NCBI RefSeq assembly: GCF_000372725.1
Contig: NW_005201912.1
Location: 106,481-170,480, forward strand
Length of the DNA stretch: 64,000 nt
Direction of reading: 5' to 3'
From: Emiliania huxleyi CCMP1516
Taxonomy: Eukaryota > Haptophyta > Isochrysidales > Noelaerhabdaceae
Shown here: piece after piece, positions 1-10,281 of the stretch
How the letters are laid out: every line of letters starts with the position of its first letter
Numbering within the stretch: position 1 is the stretch's first letter
The notes under the pieces: generated by a model
What the model saw: only the letters and a program-made list of their open reading frames with translations
Told to the model about the DNA's origin: nothing
The model's database searches: none
Program-made: the position numbers and the translations under genes

Positions 1-656
1 CGGCGTGGGCTGCTGGGGCGGCAGAGAGGGCGGCGCAGAGGGCGGCGGAGGAGAAGGAGGCGGCGCGGCACGCCGAGGAGCTGCTGGCCGAGGTCGAGGC
101 GGAGAAGCGCGCCAAGGGCAAGAAGGGCAAGAAGAAGAAGAAGGGCGGAGGGGCGGGCGGGGCGGGGCCGTCGGAGGAGACGGAGGCGCCAAAGGCAGCC
201 GCAGCCAAGCCCGCGCCGTTGGACAGGGAGGGGCTGCTCCGGCTTCTCGCGGAGCTCCACGAGGACAGGATCCGGTTCGGCATCACGCCGGAGACGTCGG
301 TCGAGGGATTGGCGGAGGCGCTGGGAGAGGCGGCGGGCGAGGCGAGCGAGGAGGAGGGCGACGAGGAGACGGCGGAGGCGGCCGAGGAGGAGGCCGACGA
401 GGCGGGCGAGGCGAGGGAGGTGGCCGCGGAGGCGCGACGGAAGGCGGAGGCCGAGGCGGCCGTGACAGCGGCAGCGGCGGCGGAGGAGGAGGAGGCCGCG
501 GCGGTGGAGGAGGAGGAGGCACTGGCGGCAGCGGAGGCGGTGGCGGAGGCGGCCGTTGCCGCCGCCAAGGCGAAGCGCGCGGCCCGCACAGCCGCCGCCA
601 GGGCCAGGGCAGAGGCGGCCATGGCGGCAGCAGAGGCGGCAGCAGAGCTCTCGTAG
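1..656 (+). CDS. 3' end of Ala/Glu/Lys-rich protein related to the ankyrin/U-box gene at 10.3-13.4 kb (5' end outside window)
   Basis: The frame is open from base 3 to the TAG at 654-656, so this is the C-terminal end of a gene that begins before the window. The visible protein is a charged coiled-coil-like stretch (HAEELLAEVEAEKRAKGKK), a poly-Lys/Gly linker, a short less repetitive segment (LLRLLAELHEDRIRFGITPE, about residues 76-95) and a long Ala/Glu-rich tail. The HAEELLAE...EKRAK...KKKKKGGG...GAGPS order closely matches the region after the ankyrin repeats in the protein at 10282-13443, so the two are probably paralogs. This copy ends without a U-box. Function is unknown; the homology is inferred from low-complexity sequence and needs the upstream part. 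Confidence 0.5.
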   Translation, partial: AWAAGAAERAAQRAAEEKEAARHAEELLAEVEAEKRAKGKKGKKKKKGGGAGGAGPSEETEAPKAAAAKPAPLDREGLLRLLAELHEDRIRFGITPETSVEGLAEALGEAAGEASEEEGDEETAEAAEEEADEAGEAREVAAEARRKAEAEAAVTAAAAAEEEEAAAVEEEEALAAAEAVAEAAVAAAKAKRAARTAAARARAEAAMAAAEAAAELS

Positions 657-1892
657 CTCTCACACCTCACGGGAGACTCGCCTTGCTGCTTGCTGACACT
701 GTTGCGTGGTTGGGACCCCCCCTGTGGAGCGAGCACGGGTCCCCATGTTATGTCACACAATATGTCTTCTACTTTCTGTGCGGGCCGTGTCTCCAGGCCG
801 GAGGCGACTGTGTGGACCCAGGTCGCACGGTCTGTGTGTCTGACATCGGATGTCTGACATGGACACACTGCAAAATCGGCATGTGCATCTCGCAGCAGCT
901 GAGGACCCGTTTGTCATTTGTACAGAGCAAATATAGAACCTGATCTTTTCTCCCCGCAACTGAGGCCGGGGGTGGTTCCGCATTTTAGCAACTCCGGAGA
1001 CCGGAGTTGCACCGTCCGTTTCGCGCGCATTAGCGACACGATGCTCTCGACACTCCGCCACTCTGGCGGGAAGAGGAAGGAAGGGCAAGCCGAAGCTGTT
1101 GCTGATGGAGACCCCGACGATGGCGACGGCTACGCCGTCAAGATGCTCTGCAGCGTCTCCTCGATGTCGCACGGCCAAGACAAGCAGGTTCTTCGATCGC
1201 TGTCCGAAACGCTCGAGCTCGTTCCACCACCCCTCGTAGGCTTTGCCTCTGACCGCCACCGTTCCCAGGCTGCCTAATGGGATGGAAAGGAAGGCTGGGC
1301 GAGCGTATAGAAGCGTGCTCGACCTCGTCGTGGCAACCTGCACGGCAGCGCTGGTAGGCGCGATGAGCGTCGTGCCACCTGACCCAAGACGGGTCGCAGG
1401 CGTCGCACCGAGCGCGTCGAGACCGTGTCCTGATGTGATCGGCACGGGTGAGTCACGTCGGCGTCAAAGGAGCGACGTGCGACCTGTCAGAGCTTGATCT
1501 CCGATCTCAGCGGCGTCGAGTCGTCTCCGGCGCCTGGGTAGTCGACGGGCCCCCGTGGGCGACGGGGGTGCTCTCCCCGGCCGCGGCGGCCGAAAACGGG
1601 GGTCGGTATTACGGTGTATTAATGAAGTGATCCACTTGATCCAAGGGTGCCATTGTGCTACAGTATAGAGAGTAGTCATCACAGCACTATAGCCACGAAC
1701 ACCCACACACGATAGAGGGTCAACATATGCTGGAGGTATCGATGCGCGGCGCGTACGCTAGCAGCATTCTCGCGCCGCACAATGTGCACACTCAGCCCGT
1801 GACGGCCGAGGGAGCGCGCGACGGCGCATGGCATGAGCGAGGGGAGCCGAGAGGCGAGAGCGCGCCGGTTAATGACGCCTCAGCCCGGGGCG
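657..1892. other. Intergenic, no supported gene
   Basis: No recognisable domain is encoded. A small ATG frame at 1041-1277 (+, 78 aa, beginning MLSTLRHSGGKRKEG) has gene-like codon use but no family match and could be chance. The stretch 1600-1890 has no coding signal that I can see. Confidence 0.4.
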
Positions 1893-3893
1893 CTAGCTAG
1901 TTTCGAACGCCGCCTCCCAGTCCGCAGCATGTGGGGCTAGCGAGGCGGCGAGCGGGGCTGCGGGACTCGAGTCGAACCCCGCCGGCGGCGACTCGAACCC
2001 GGCGGGCGGTGAGAGCAAGCTGGACAGCACTGGAGCGCTCGGCGGGGCATACGGCGAGAGGCCGCAGTCGTGGGCTGCACGGATCGTGAATGGCTTGGCG
2101 GGCTTCCGCTTCTTTGCCGCAGAGGCCGCCGCCGGGGGCGAGCCTCGCGGCCCCTTCGACGGCACCTCGCCAACTTGCACCGCATCGGATTTGGGGCTCT
2201 GCAGTGCCGGCGGCGCTCCGAACGGAGGGTCAAAGAACGGGTTGCCTGACCCTGCGCACGCCGGTGGCGAGCCGACGGCGAGAGCCGTTGGCTCGCGGCC
2301 ACCGGGGGCAAGGGTAGTAGCCGTGGTGGGGAGCAAGTGCTTGTCGGACGAGCCTGTCGCGAGCATGGCGTCCCGCGCCACAACCCCGACCTGAGACGAG
2401 GTGTGTAGGTGTTCTAGGTGAGGTCGCTCCTCCATCTCACGCCACGCACGAGATACAGCCTCGAGGTTGCAGGTAAAGGGCAAGGGCCTTGAGAGCGGTG
2501 GTGGTGGGGTGCGCGGTGAAGGCGCGGTGGTGGTGGGCGGCGGCGGTGGTGGTGGTCTTGGGTGGGGGGTTGAATGGGGGTGGAGTGGTGACGTACCTGG
2601 AGGTTATTGTTTTGTGCGTGGTGGTGGTGGTGGGGGGGGGGGGGGGTTGCGTGCCTTGGGCGCGCCCGAACCGGAGATATCGTCCATCCCGCCCCACTCG
2701 TCGGGAGAGGTGAAGCCTCGGCGGGCCCGGCCGCTCTTCTTTTGCTGCGCGGTGCGACCCCGGACGGCACGCGGGCGGACGCCTGGTGGCAGGGCTGGGG
2801 CTAGGATTTGGGGAGTATGCCCCCCAGCCACGGAGGGCGAGCGGAGTGGCGAGGGGTAGGCGCGAGGGGGGCGGTGAATGAAAGATGTGTGGTGGCGACT
2901 GTCAGTGGCGAGATGCGAGGGCAGAGAGGGGGAGCGAGTGGCGCCTCGGAAGGCACAGAAGCCAGCGACAACCAGGCAAAAGCCGATGAGAGGCAGGAGA
3001 CTGACGAGGAGTGCCGGGGACCCGGTGTTCGAGTCTGGTGAGGATGGAGGCGACGGAGGTGACGGAGGCGAAGACGGAGGCGACGGAGGTGACGGCGGCG
3101 ACAGCGGAGGCGGTGGGGCTGGCGGAGACCGAGGCATCGGGGGCTGCGACGGCGGGCTTGAGGGAACTGGCGGCGACCCGGGTGGTGGCGGCACAAACGG
3201 CGGAGAGGGAGGCGGCGGCGACGGCGGGCCCGGAGGGGGCGAAGGCGGCAGAGGCTGGCGAGGTGGCGAGGGGGGGGGCATCGACGGGGGAGGAGAGGAG
3301 GGCGGCGGGAGCGGCGGAGGCGCCGGCGGCGGCGGCGAGGGCGGAGCGGGCGACGGGCAGAACCCGCAGGAGAAGTCGCAGGCGCCTGCCAACGGGCACG
3401 AGGAGCAGTAGTCGTCGCCGCATTGCGGATCCGCTGTATCTTTTGGGCACCCGGCTTTCAGTTTCTCGGTGCAAGGGTAAGGAGCGACCGGCGGCGGTGA
3501 CGACGGTGGCGGTGGCAGGAGCGGCGGAGGCGCCGGCGGCGGCGGGGACGGCGGCGGCGATGGCGGCGGCGACACTGGCGGCATCGACGGGGGTGGAGGA
3601 GAAGGCGGTGGCGGGTGCGAGCAGAAGCTGCAGGTGAAGTCGCAAAAGTGCGGTTGGTGGCAGTCAAGGCAGAACTGCGTGCCGCACAGACCCTGATTGG
3701 CTTGGCAGAACGCAGCTCCCGCCGTTTCTTTGCAGTCCTCATACGGGATGGATGGCGGCAGCGGCGGCGGCGGTAGCAGCGGTGGTGGCGGTAGTGGTGG
3801 GCTTTGCGGGGAGGGTGAGAGTGGGCTTTGTGGCGACGGGGTGGGGGAGCTCGGTAACGCCGCCACTTTCACGGCTAGCAGAGGAAACATCAT
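1893..3893 (-). CDS. Secreted/type I membrane protein with two ShK-like cysteine modules and Pro-rich spacers
   Basis: Exon 1 runs from ATG 3893 (MMFPLLAVKVAALPS, signal-like) to 2597. Exon 2 is 2487-1893 after a 109-bp GT-AG intron (2488-2596). Two six-cysteine modules follow the N-terminus: one from YEDCKETAG to CDFTCSFC, one from YPCTEKLKAGC to CDFSCGFC. Their spacing and the closing C-x2-(S/T)-C-x2-C resemble ShK/SXC domains. They are separated by SPPPP-rich, hydroxyproline-type spacers. A single hydrophobic segment (LLVSLLPLIGFCLVVAGFCA) precedes a Ser/Pro-rich cytoplasmic tail. The frame breaks at a 15-G run (2632-2646). If that run is one base too short or two too long, exon 1 joins exon 2 in frame (…TITSR|PLPFTCNLEA…). 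Likely a cell-surface or wall-associated protein; the partner is unknown. Confidence 0.6.
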
Positions 3894-3951
3894 CAGTGCG
3901 ATTGTGGGACGCTGTCGATCCAAGACGAGTCGTCGACACGGTGCTTGGATT

Positions 3952-4315
3952 ATAAAAAGAATTTTGGACTCGCACTGCAAAGGCGACGGCTTAGAAGCCG
4001 TCGCCCTCACAGATGCCGTCCTCCTCACAGAAGGCGTCGCCGGAATGGTAGTTAGGCGGATGGTCGAATCCGCGAGCACCGTGGTGCTCGCCGAGAGGAC
4101 CATCCCCATCATCCTCCGACTCCATCCCCTCCCCCCCCGTCGCTCCCGCCGCGCCCCCCGCCGGCGCCCGTCGCGGGACTTCCTGCCCCCCCCGCCAGCG
4201 CCGCGGGCCGGGCCGCTCCGCAACTCCTCCAGGTCCCCCTCAAAGAGGAGGACCCGCCCCTCCCTCATATAAAAAGAATTTTAACCTAAACTCCGTCGCA
4301 CGACACTAGGCGAGG
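3952..4315 (-). promoter_or_regulatory. Upstream conserved module (CTCGC…CACTA box and AATTCTTTTTAT motif), two copies
   Basis: On the minus strand, 59 bp before ATG 3893, lies AAAATTCTTTTTATA (3952-3965). A second copy at 4268-4283 is preceded by GTGTCGTGCGACGGAG. The same order of boxes recurs upstream of the genes starting at 8367 and 43545. The role as core promoter is inference. Confidence 0.45.
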
Positions 4316-4711
4316 GGCCCCGCCACGAGAAGTGCGTTCTGGGGATGCAGAGCGTGCAAAGCGGCTAGGGATGAGGCCACAAAAGAGGCGCGCGAGACAA
4401 GGAGGAGAATCGGAGAACGGAGAGACTGGGACGACTGGACACAAGAAGACAGTGAGCCACCCACAGGCTGAATTCCGAACTAAATCAAAATTTCATGGTT
4501 CAGGAAGGGGGTCGGCGAGATCCTCTGGAAGGCGGCGAACGTGCTGCAGAACAAGCTGACGCTCATGTGCAAGCCGCGAGGTGTGTAGCCAGCCAGATCC
4601 AGCTGCGCAACGCGAGCGGAGCGAGCGAAGCGCCAGGACGATGTGCTCCACGGCGCACGTCCCTTTGTAACGCTTCACACGCCGTCGCTATGACATGCTA
4701 TGAAAGGGTTC

Positions 4712-4786
4712 GCGAGCATCGCACAACATCGCCGTTTATCGCATTTTATCGCCAAATATCGCGCGGTATCGCAGTTGCGATATTGT
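4712..4786. repeat. Degenerate ATCGC-periodic repeat
   Basis: About nine ATCGC words occur roughly every 7-11 bases (CATCGC, TTATCGC, ATATCGC, GTATCGC and so on), ending in the inverse TTGCGATATTG. The last two form a small palindrome. Confidence 0.5.
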
Positions 4787-5439
4787 GAAAAATTCCCGCT
4801 AGACTAGGGGTAAGTCTGTGGCTAAGTCGAGATGGGGCAGCGAGCGGCCGGTCAGGTCGACTCGCCAATGCCCAGCCCGCTTGTGGCTGCCACGACACAT
4901 GGCCTCTTGGACCTTGCCGAGCAAGGTCCACTTCGGCTAAATTCACGCCCCAAACGCTACTATTTGCTCAGGCCAAGTCCAGACACACTAGAGGACTGCC
5001 TGAGCACACAGGGGCATGTACTACTTACTATACTCACACCTACTATGCTGTTTTCACACCGATCATAATACGCGATCGCGCAGATGGCGTGCAGGAGGCG
5101 CTTACAGCCGCCGTCCATCCAGCACGTGCTGCGCCAGCGCGCAGCGGCCAACCGAGGATCCCGCCATCGGTCGCCAACTGCTTGCAACGCACACATCGGC
5201 TGCCACCGAGTATGCGGAGTCTGTGTCAGACATCTTTTCCAACGCCGACTTTTCGGGCTCGGCGAAGCGCTACTAGTACCAGAAATCCAAAGGTTTTTCT
5301 TGCGGCCTGCTTTTTGCCCGGCCGCACGCAGCGCTAAGCGGGCGTCCTTTTTATCGGGCGTCCTTTGCTCCTCCGCGAGCTGGAAAGCCGCCCAAAAATC
5401 TGCCAAAAATTAGGAAGCGCCGGAGATATAACTGGGGCC

Positions 5440-5890
5440 CCGGACGTAAGTGGGGCGGGCCCGGGCGGGGCCGGTTCCGGGACCGGCGGGGGCACGGGCG
5501 GGCCCCGGCCGGGTCAAAAGTGGCCGCTCCCGGGCCGCCGAGCGTGCTTTTGCCGGGCCGGTTTTCTCCTCGCCGGGCCCGCCTCGCGCAAAACAGGCCC
5601 GGCAAACCCGCCTGTCCGGGCCCGGCTGTGAGTGAGCGGGCCGGCCTATGTGCCGCAGACGGGCCCGGGCAGGACGGTTTTCTCCACGCCGGGCCCGCCT
5701 CGCTCCTCGACCTGCTGATTTGGGCGCTTCGGCCCGGGAGTGGCAAGCCGGGCCCGGCAAAGTGTGTGGGTTGGGTTTGGGAGGGGCAAGCCGGGCCCGG
5801 CAGGGCGCGCGGGTCGGGCCAGGCATGGGTCCGAGCCGGGCCCCGCAGGTGCCCGAGCCGGGCTCGGCCTGGCCCGGCGCCCCACTAAGC
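5440..5890. repeat. CGGGCCC-rich low-complexity tract upstream of the rhomboid gene
   Basis: The palindromic word CGGGCCCG or close variants recurs more than a dozen times in 450 bp. No periodic unit is obvious. It could be promoter-proximal GC-rich DNA or a decayed minisatellite. Confidence 0.45.
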
Positions 5891-6058
5891 AAATCGACCC
5901 GTTTCCCATCCAATATCTCCCACTCGGCCGCGGAGGCCCCAATTGAGAGCGGGGCCCGGGAAAGGGGGTTTATACTGGTCGTGGTTACCCCTCGCACGAC
6001 CCCGGGCGACAGCGGGGGACCCCGCAGCAGCGAACCCGCCACTTCCCGCGAGCCCGCG

Positions 6059-7214
6059 ATGCCACACGCTCGCCTCGCTGGCCTTCTTCTGCCGGCTTTG
6101 CTGCAGTCGGTTCGATGCCTCGCTCTCGAGCCTCCCGTCCGCCCCGCGCCACCGGCGTTGCGCCGGCCGCGTCCGCTTGCCATGAGCGCGAGTGGCGGCA
6201 TTGGCGGTGGCGACAGCAGCAGTGACCCGGAGCGGTGGGCGAGCCTGAGCGGCTCCGATCTCTCGCGCGAGCTGGCGCGGCGCTCCACGCTCAGCTCTCG
6301 CGTGCGCACGTCTGCGCCCGTCCGCTTCTCGCTCGCGGCAGCTGCCGATGGCCGGCAATTTCTTGTCTCGTTTGCGCGCTTCTGGACGGGCCTCGGCGCG
6401 GCGGTGCCGGTGAACCGGCTCATGCTGGCCCTGATCGTCGCGGCCTACGGGCTGCAGGGCGTCTGCGGCCGCGCAATGCTCTACGCGGGCGCGCGGATGA
6501 ACCAGGCCATTCTGGTGGGGCAGTGGCACCGGCTGATCACGCCGATCTGGCTCCACGGCTCGCTGATGCACCTCGCCTCCAACAGCTACTCCCTGTGGCA
6601 CCTGGGCCCGCAGGCGGAGGCGCTCTTTGGCGCCGAGCGCTTCCTGCTCCTCTACGTGCTCTCGGGCGTCGGCGGGAGACCCGCCTCGGGGTCTGGGTTG
6701 TGCCGGGGGCCCTCCCCTGAACCTTCTCGAGAACCTTCGCGTAGGCGGGAACCTGCTCGGGCTGTGGATGGGCGCGGCGAGGAGCATGTCGGTCGGCGCC
6801 TCTGGCGCGGTCTTTGGCCTGATGGGCGGCTTGGCCGGCCACGCACTTCGCACCTACGGCGTCGCGGGCGCGTCGCAGACCCTCTCGTCCGTCTCGCGCA
6901 TCCTCCTCCTCAACCTCTTCATCGGCAGCCGGCGCGGCTCGGGCATCGACAACCTCGGCCACGTCGGCGGCTTCCTCGCCGGCGGCGCGCTCGGCGTCCT
7001 GCTCGCGCGCGGCTCGCCCGGCGACCGCAGCGCGAGCCGAGGGCCGGTGTGGCGCGACGAGCCCCGCGACGAGCCGCGCGCGGACTCCACCTCCGCCGCC
7101 CTCGGCGCGGTGGCGGTGCGCGCGGCGACGGTGGCGGTGTGGGCGGCGCTCGCGCTGAGCACGCGCGATTTTGCGGCGATGACGGCCAACCTGCGCGCGC
7201 GCGGCTTGCGATGA
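6059..7214 (+). CDS. Rhomboid-family intramembrane serine protease, probably plastid-targeted
   Basis: Join 6059-6671 and 6745-7214 gives 360 aa. The 73-bp intron has GC-AG ends and is bracketed by GGCGGGA direct repeats; splicing restores VLSGVGG|NLLGLWMGAA. Rhomboid marks, in order: HRLITPIWLHGSLMHLASNS (loop and second helix), SVGASGAVFGLMGG carrying the catalytic Ser of GxSG, and NLGHVGGFLAGG carrying the catalytic His. Several further hydrophobic helices are present. The N-terminus (LAGLLLPALLQSVRCLA, then Arg/Pro/Ser-rich) looks like a signal plus transit peptide, so a plastid membrane location is likely. The sequence is closest in style to organellar rhomboids of plants and algae. The ATG at 6059 is the last one before the hydrophobic leader. 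The C-terminus has an acidic/basic linker and one more hydrophobic stretch. Confidence 0.85.
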
Positions 7215-7480
7215 CTATAGAGGAGACGCGGGGACAGCCGTGCCTTAGTCCGTCCAGGTGGAACTCCCCACAAATGTAGAGAGGGCTGGTGGGCTATCCG
7301 GCTTTATTGAATGCGTATCATTCTCGTTTTATTCAACCCAAAATCATCGGCACGCCCCGTCCCCGCCCGACACTTGCACTCTCCCGGCTTAGCTCTCAAT
7401 GCACAACGGAGGCGGCGGGGGTGGGGGGAGGGGGCACTACGCGGCTTTAGCGCCTTTTACCTAGGTTGCTCGCGTGGGGA

Positions 7481-8367
7481 GTCAGGACAGCAACGCGACT
7501 CCGGGAGAGCGCCGCGTCATCGCCACCGGCGCCACCGCCTCCCACGCATTGGCAGCCGGATGGTACCGCTCGACTGTGTTCATCGGGCCGTCGGTGTCAT
7601 CGTCTCCCACGCCCACGCCGCCGAAAGCATACATGATACAGCGTGCCGCACTGCACTGCCGCGCCTGGGGCGTATCGTGCCACCGTCATGGGCGCCACCG
7701 CCTCCCATACGTTCGTCGCGGGATCGTACCGCTCCACCGAGCTGAGGTGGCCGCCGCCGAACCCGCCAACAGCATACAGCTTGCCGTCGAGCACCGCCGC
7801 GCCGAGATGAGACCGCGCTGACGCCATCGGCGCCACCGCCTCCCACGCGTTCAGCGCGGGATCGTACCGCTCCACCGATCTGAGTTCGTTGCCGTCGTAC
7901 CCGCCCACAGCGTACAGCTTGACATCGAGCACCGCCACGTCAAGATCGCCCCGAGCCGCCGACATCGGCGCCACCGCCTCCCATGCTTTCGTCGCCAAGT
8001 CGTACCGCTCCACCGAGCTGAGGGCGCCGTCGTTGGGCTCCCAGCCGCCCACTGCATAGAACTTGCCGTCAAGCACCGCCTTACCGACATTGAATCGTGT
8101 CGTCGGCATCGGCGGCATAGTCTCCGCTTACCCCTCCCACTCGTTCGTAGAGGGGTCGTACCGCTCGAGCGAGTTGAGCACCTCGCCATAGCCGAGGCCG
8201 CCGACCACGAGCAGGCGCGGCCGCTCGCGCTTCTTCAGCGTCTCCTTCCAGCCGCGGCGCCACGCGCGGCACGTCCCCTTGGCGGCGTGCTCCGTGGTCG
8301 GCAGCTGGGCGAGGATGTGCGGGGCGAGGTCCGGCGAGAGGAGGACCTCGGAGAGGATCCAGGGCAT
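7481..8367 (-). pseudogene. Kelch-repeat (F-box-like N-terminus) gene with an in-frame stop and a frameshift
   Basis: From ATG 8367 the protein starts MPWILSEVLLSPDLAPHILA, resembling an F-box-type helix pair. Kelch blades follow (LLVVGGLGYGEVLNSLERYD, FYAVGGWEPNDG, LYAVGGYDGNELRS, LYAVGGFGGGHLSS), each ending in the YDP…W-E-A-V-A-P pattern. Two lesions break it. TAA at 8128-8130 falls inside the first blade after NEWEG. In the last blade, near 7630, an extra CATGTAT (7 nt, a duplication next to TAT) shifts frame; the correct frame then continues VERYHPAANAWEAVAP to TGA 7481-7483. No splice solution removes either. A sequencing error or stop readthrough is possible, but two independent defects favour decay of a substrate-adaptor paralog. 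Confidence 0.7.
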
Positions 8368-8404
8368 GAAGGTTTGCAGCGAGAATCGGCGAGGGATTGC
8401 GCGA

Positions 8405-8720
8405 AGAGAAGCGTAGGAAAGAGTTTTACAACAAACCAACAGAAAACTCCCTCGCACGGGACACTGGCTGGGCACGGGACTGGCGCGCACTGGCACTAAA
8501 CACACACACAGGTACACCACTTGGGTTGTCCGTTTTCTTTCTTTCTTTCGATAGGAAGAGGCAGACGCGCCCCAAGGGGGTGGGCGACGGAAGTGGCGAC
8601 GGCTCTAGCACCACACTCCTCCTCCTTAAAATCCCCTGTGAGCTGTGTGGTGGCGGCGTGCCGTCCTCCCATCGCCATCCTCCCTCCCTTCGGTTGTCTG
8701 TTTTCTTTTTTTCATAGGCT
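8405..8720 (-). promoter_or_regulatory. Dispersed gene-upstream module, most complete copy, in front of the kelch gene
   Basis: Read on the minus strand it contains, in order: AAAGAAAACAGACAACC, GACGGCACGCCGCCACCACA, GGGGATTTTAAGG, a GTCGCCCACCC/CTGCCTCTTCCTATC segment, a second AAAGAAAACGGACAACCC, then GTGCGCGCCAGTCCCGTGCC, GTGCGAGGGAG and AACTCTTTCC. The ATG at 8367 follows. Other copies lie before the genes starting at 15687, 30413 and 43545. Confidence 0.6.
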
Positions 8721-8978
8721 GTCACATACAGTACGCGCGCATACATTGCGGTATTTTAATAAATAACGAGCCTGTAACGAGCCAGATGTTGACGTGTTTA
8801 ACCATTTTAACGGCGTGTGTCGTCCTATCCGCTATTTGGACCAGGTACCAATTTTGTCGAATTTATTTCAAAATCTGCAGGCGCGGAGCGCCTGCGAAAA
8901 TTTTGAAGAAATTTGCAGTCCCGCGGGCCTGATTTTCATCAAGATCTTTCAAATTTGCGGTGTGGAGTTGGGGGGTGT
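8721..8978. other. Moderately AT-rich spacer
   Basis: No gene is seen. The base composition is clearly lower in GC than its surroundings, leading into the telomere-type array. Confidence 0.4.
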
Positions 8979-9057
8979 GGGTTAGGTTAGGGTTATTAGG
9001 GTTAGAGGGTTAGGGTTAGGGTTAGGGTTAGGGTTAGGGTCAGGGTTAGTCTGGTTG
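8979..9057 (+). repeat. Interstitial telomere-type array (TTAGGG), first block
   Basis: Slightly degenerate GGTTAGGGTTA runs, with about nine TTAGGG units and single-base variants (TTAGAGG, GTCAGGG). The unit is the TTAGGG telomere type used by haptophytes and many other eukaryotes. Confidence 0.85.
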
Positions 9058-9245
9058 TGTCTGCATATGCTACGGGTCCCTAGTATGGGTTCGTCCCCTG
9101 TTCACAGCAGTGCGGGGTCCCCTGGGGGTAGGGGACCCCCGGGGAGTACCAGTATGGATTTCTTTTTCGGCCGCCAATTCCAGGGCTGCATTTCTTCTTC
9201 GGGCGGGCGGAAAAAAAAGTGGCGGTGATTGCAATTTGAGAGTGG

Positions 9246-9480
9246 TATATGCCAGCGTTGCAGGGTTCTGCGCTGGTATCTGGCCCCACAGCGCCGACGA
9301 CTAAGACTCAGCCCCAAACGCTGACCTACGGCTTTAGGGTTAGGGTTAGGGTTAGGGTTAGGGTTAGGGTTAGGGTTAGTCTTTTCTTGCTTGTGTTTGT
9401 ATGCCAGCGTTGCAGAGTTCTGCGCTGGGATCTGGCCCCAGCGCCGACGAGTAAGACTCAGCACCGCACGCTGACCCCAC
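9246..9480 (+). repeat. Second TTAGGG block flanked by a direct repeat
   Basis: The array at 9330-9379 (about eight TTAGGG units) sits between two copies of an 80-bp segment (TATGCCAGCGTTGCAG … CGACGA(C/G)TAAGACTCAGC) at about 9247-9328 and 9400-9478. The block thus looks like telomere plus subtelomere repeat, duplicated. Confidence 0.75.
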
Positions 9481-9486
9481 CAAATG

Positions 9487-9960
9487 CCGCCTCAGGGCGC
9501 CACAGGCCGCCAGCCACCTCTTACACGCGGCCCGGCGCCCTCTCGCGGCAAAAGGGTCGAGCGAGCGGGCAGAGTCGCGATGTCTGCGCACCCGCGTGCC
9601 GATGGGCGGCACACGCAACCGAGAGAGGCCCTGTCGCGCCGCCAGTAGCGTTCTCCGCACTCCCCACGCCACCAATTGCCGCCTCAGGGCGCCAGCCACC
9701 TCTTACACGCGGCCGGCGCCCTCTCGCGGCAAAAGGGTCGAGCGAGCGGGCAGAGTCGCGATGTCTGCGCACCCGCGTGCCAATGGGCGGCACACGCAGC
9801 GGAGAGAGGCCCTGTCGCGCCGCCAGTAGCGTTCCGCACTCCCCACGCCACCAATTGCCGCCTCAGGGCGCCAGCCACCTCTTACACGCGGCCGGCGCCC
9901 TCTCGCGGCAAAAGGGTCGAGCGAGCGGGCAGAGTCGCGATGTCCCTGCGCACCCGCGTG
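9487..9960 (+). repeat. Tandem repeat, ~180-190 bp unit, 2.6 copies
   Basis: Units start with CCGCCTCAGGG at 9487, 9679 and 9858. Each carries CTTACACGCGGCC, GGCAAAAGGGTCGAGCGAGC and CTGTCGCGCCGCCAGTAGCG. Unit 1 is 192 bp, unit 2 is 179 bp, and unit 3 breaks off near 9960. Copies are nearly identical, so they are recent. Position next to the TTAGGG blocks suggests a subtelomeric satellite. Confidence 0.85.
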
Positions 9961-10281
9961 TTCGCCGCCTATATGCTCTATCCTGTGCCAAGACGGACAC
10001 ATTTTGACAATCAAAATCTACCTCAAAATTTGCGGCCGCCCCTCGAAATTTGCTGATCAAAATTTGCGGTGGCCCGGATCGAAACCTGTACTTTGGCCAA
10101 TCCGCTATCCCTCCCGCTTGCGTCGTCTGTTTTCTTTCTAGACGTTGAAAAAAGAAATCGTCCGTCCAAGTGCTCCAAGTGCATGACCACGGATCGGCGA
10201 CGGCTAGCACCACTATCTGGCACGACCAGGAGGGAGAAGGACGGCAGCGTGTGTGGCGCATCAAACCGTGTGTGCGAGCGT
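9961..10281. other. Spacer with a remnant of the dispersed module
   Basis: 10107-10142 keeps only the ATCCCTCCC…GTCTGTTTTCTTTC edge of the dispersed module (minus orientation). No gene is seen. Confidence 0.4.

Larger units (their letters stand above)
4316..6058. other. Intergenic, GC-rich, no supported gene
   Basis: No conserved domain is visible on either strand. Contents are an ATCGC-periodic stretch at 4712-4786 and a cluster of GGGCCCGGC-type words at about 5440-5890 in front of the rhomboid gene. Long open frames here follow from the GC-rich, stop-poor composition. Confidence 0.5.

Noticed and set aside
2878-3637. Gly/Asp-rich plus-strand proteins
   Set aside because: Antisense of the Pro-rich spacers of the ShK-like gene on the minus strand.
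5410-6423. Arg/Pro-rich minus-strand ORFs over the rhomboid gene
   Set aside because: Shadow frames of GC-rich DNA; the plus strand has the rhomboid motifs in phase.
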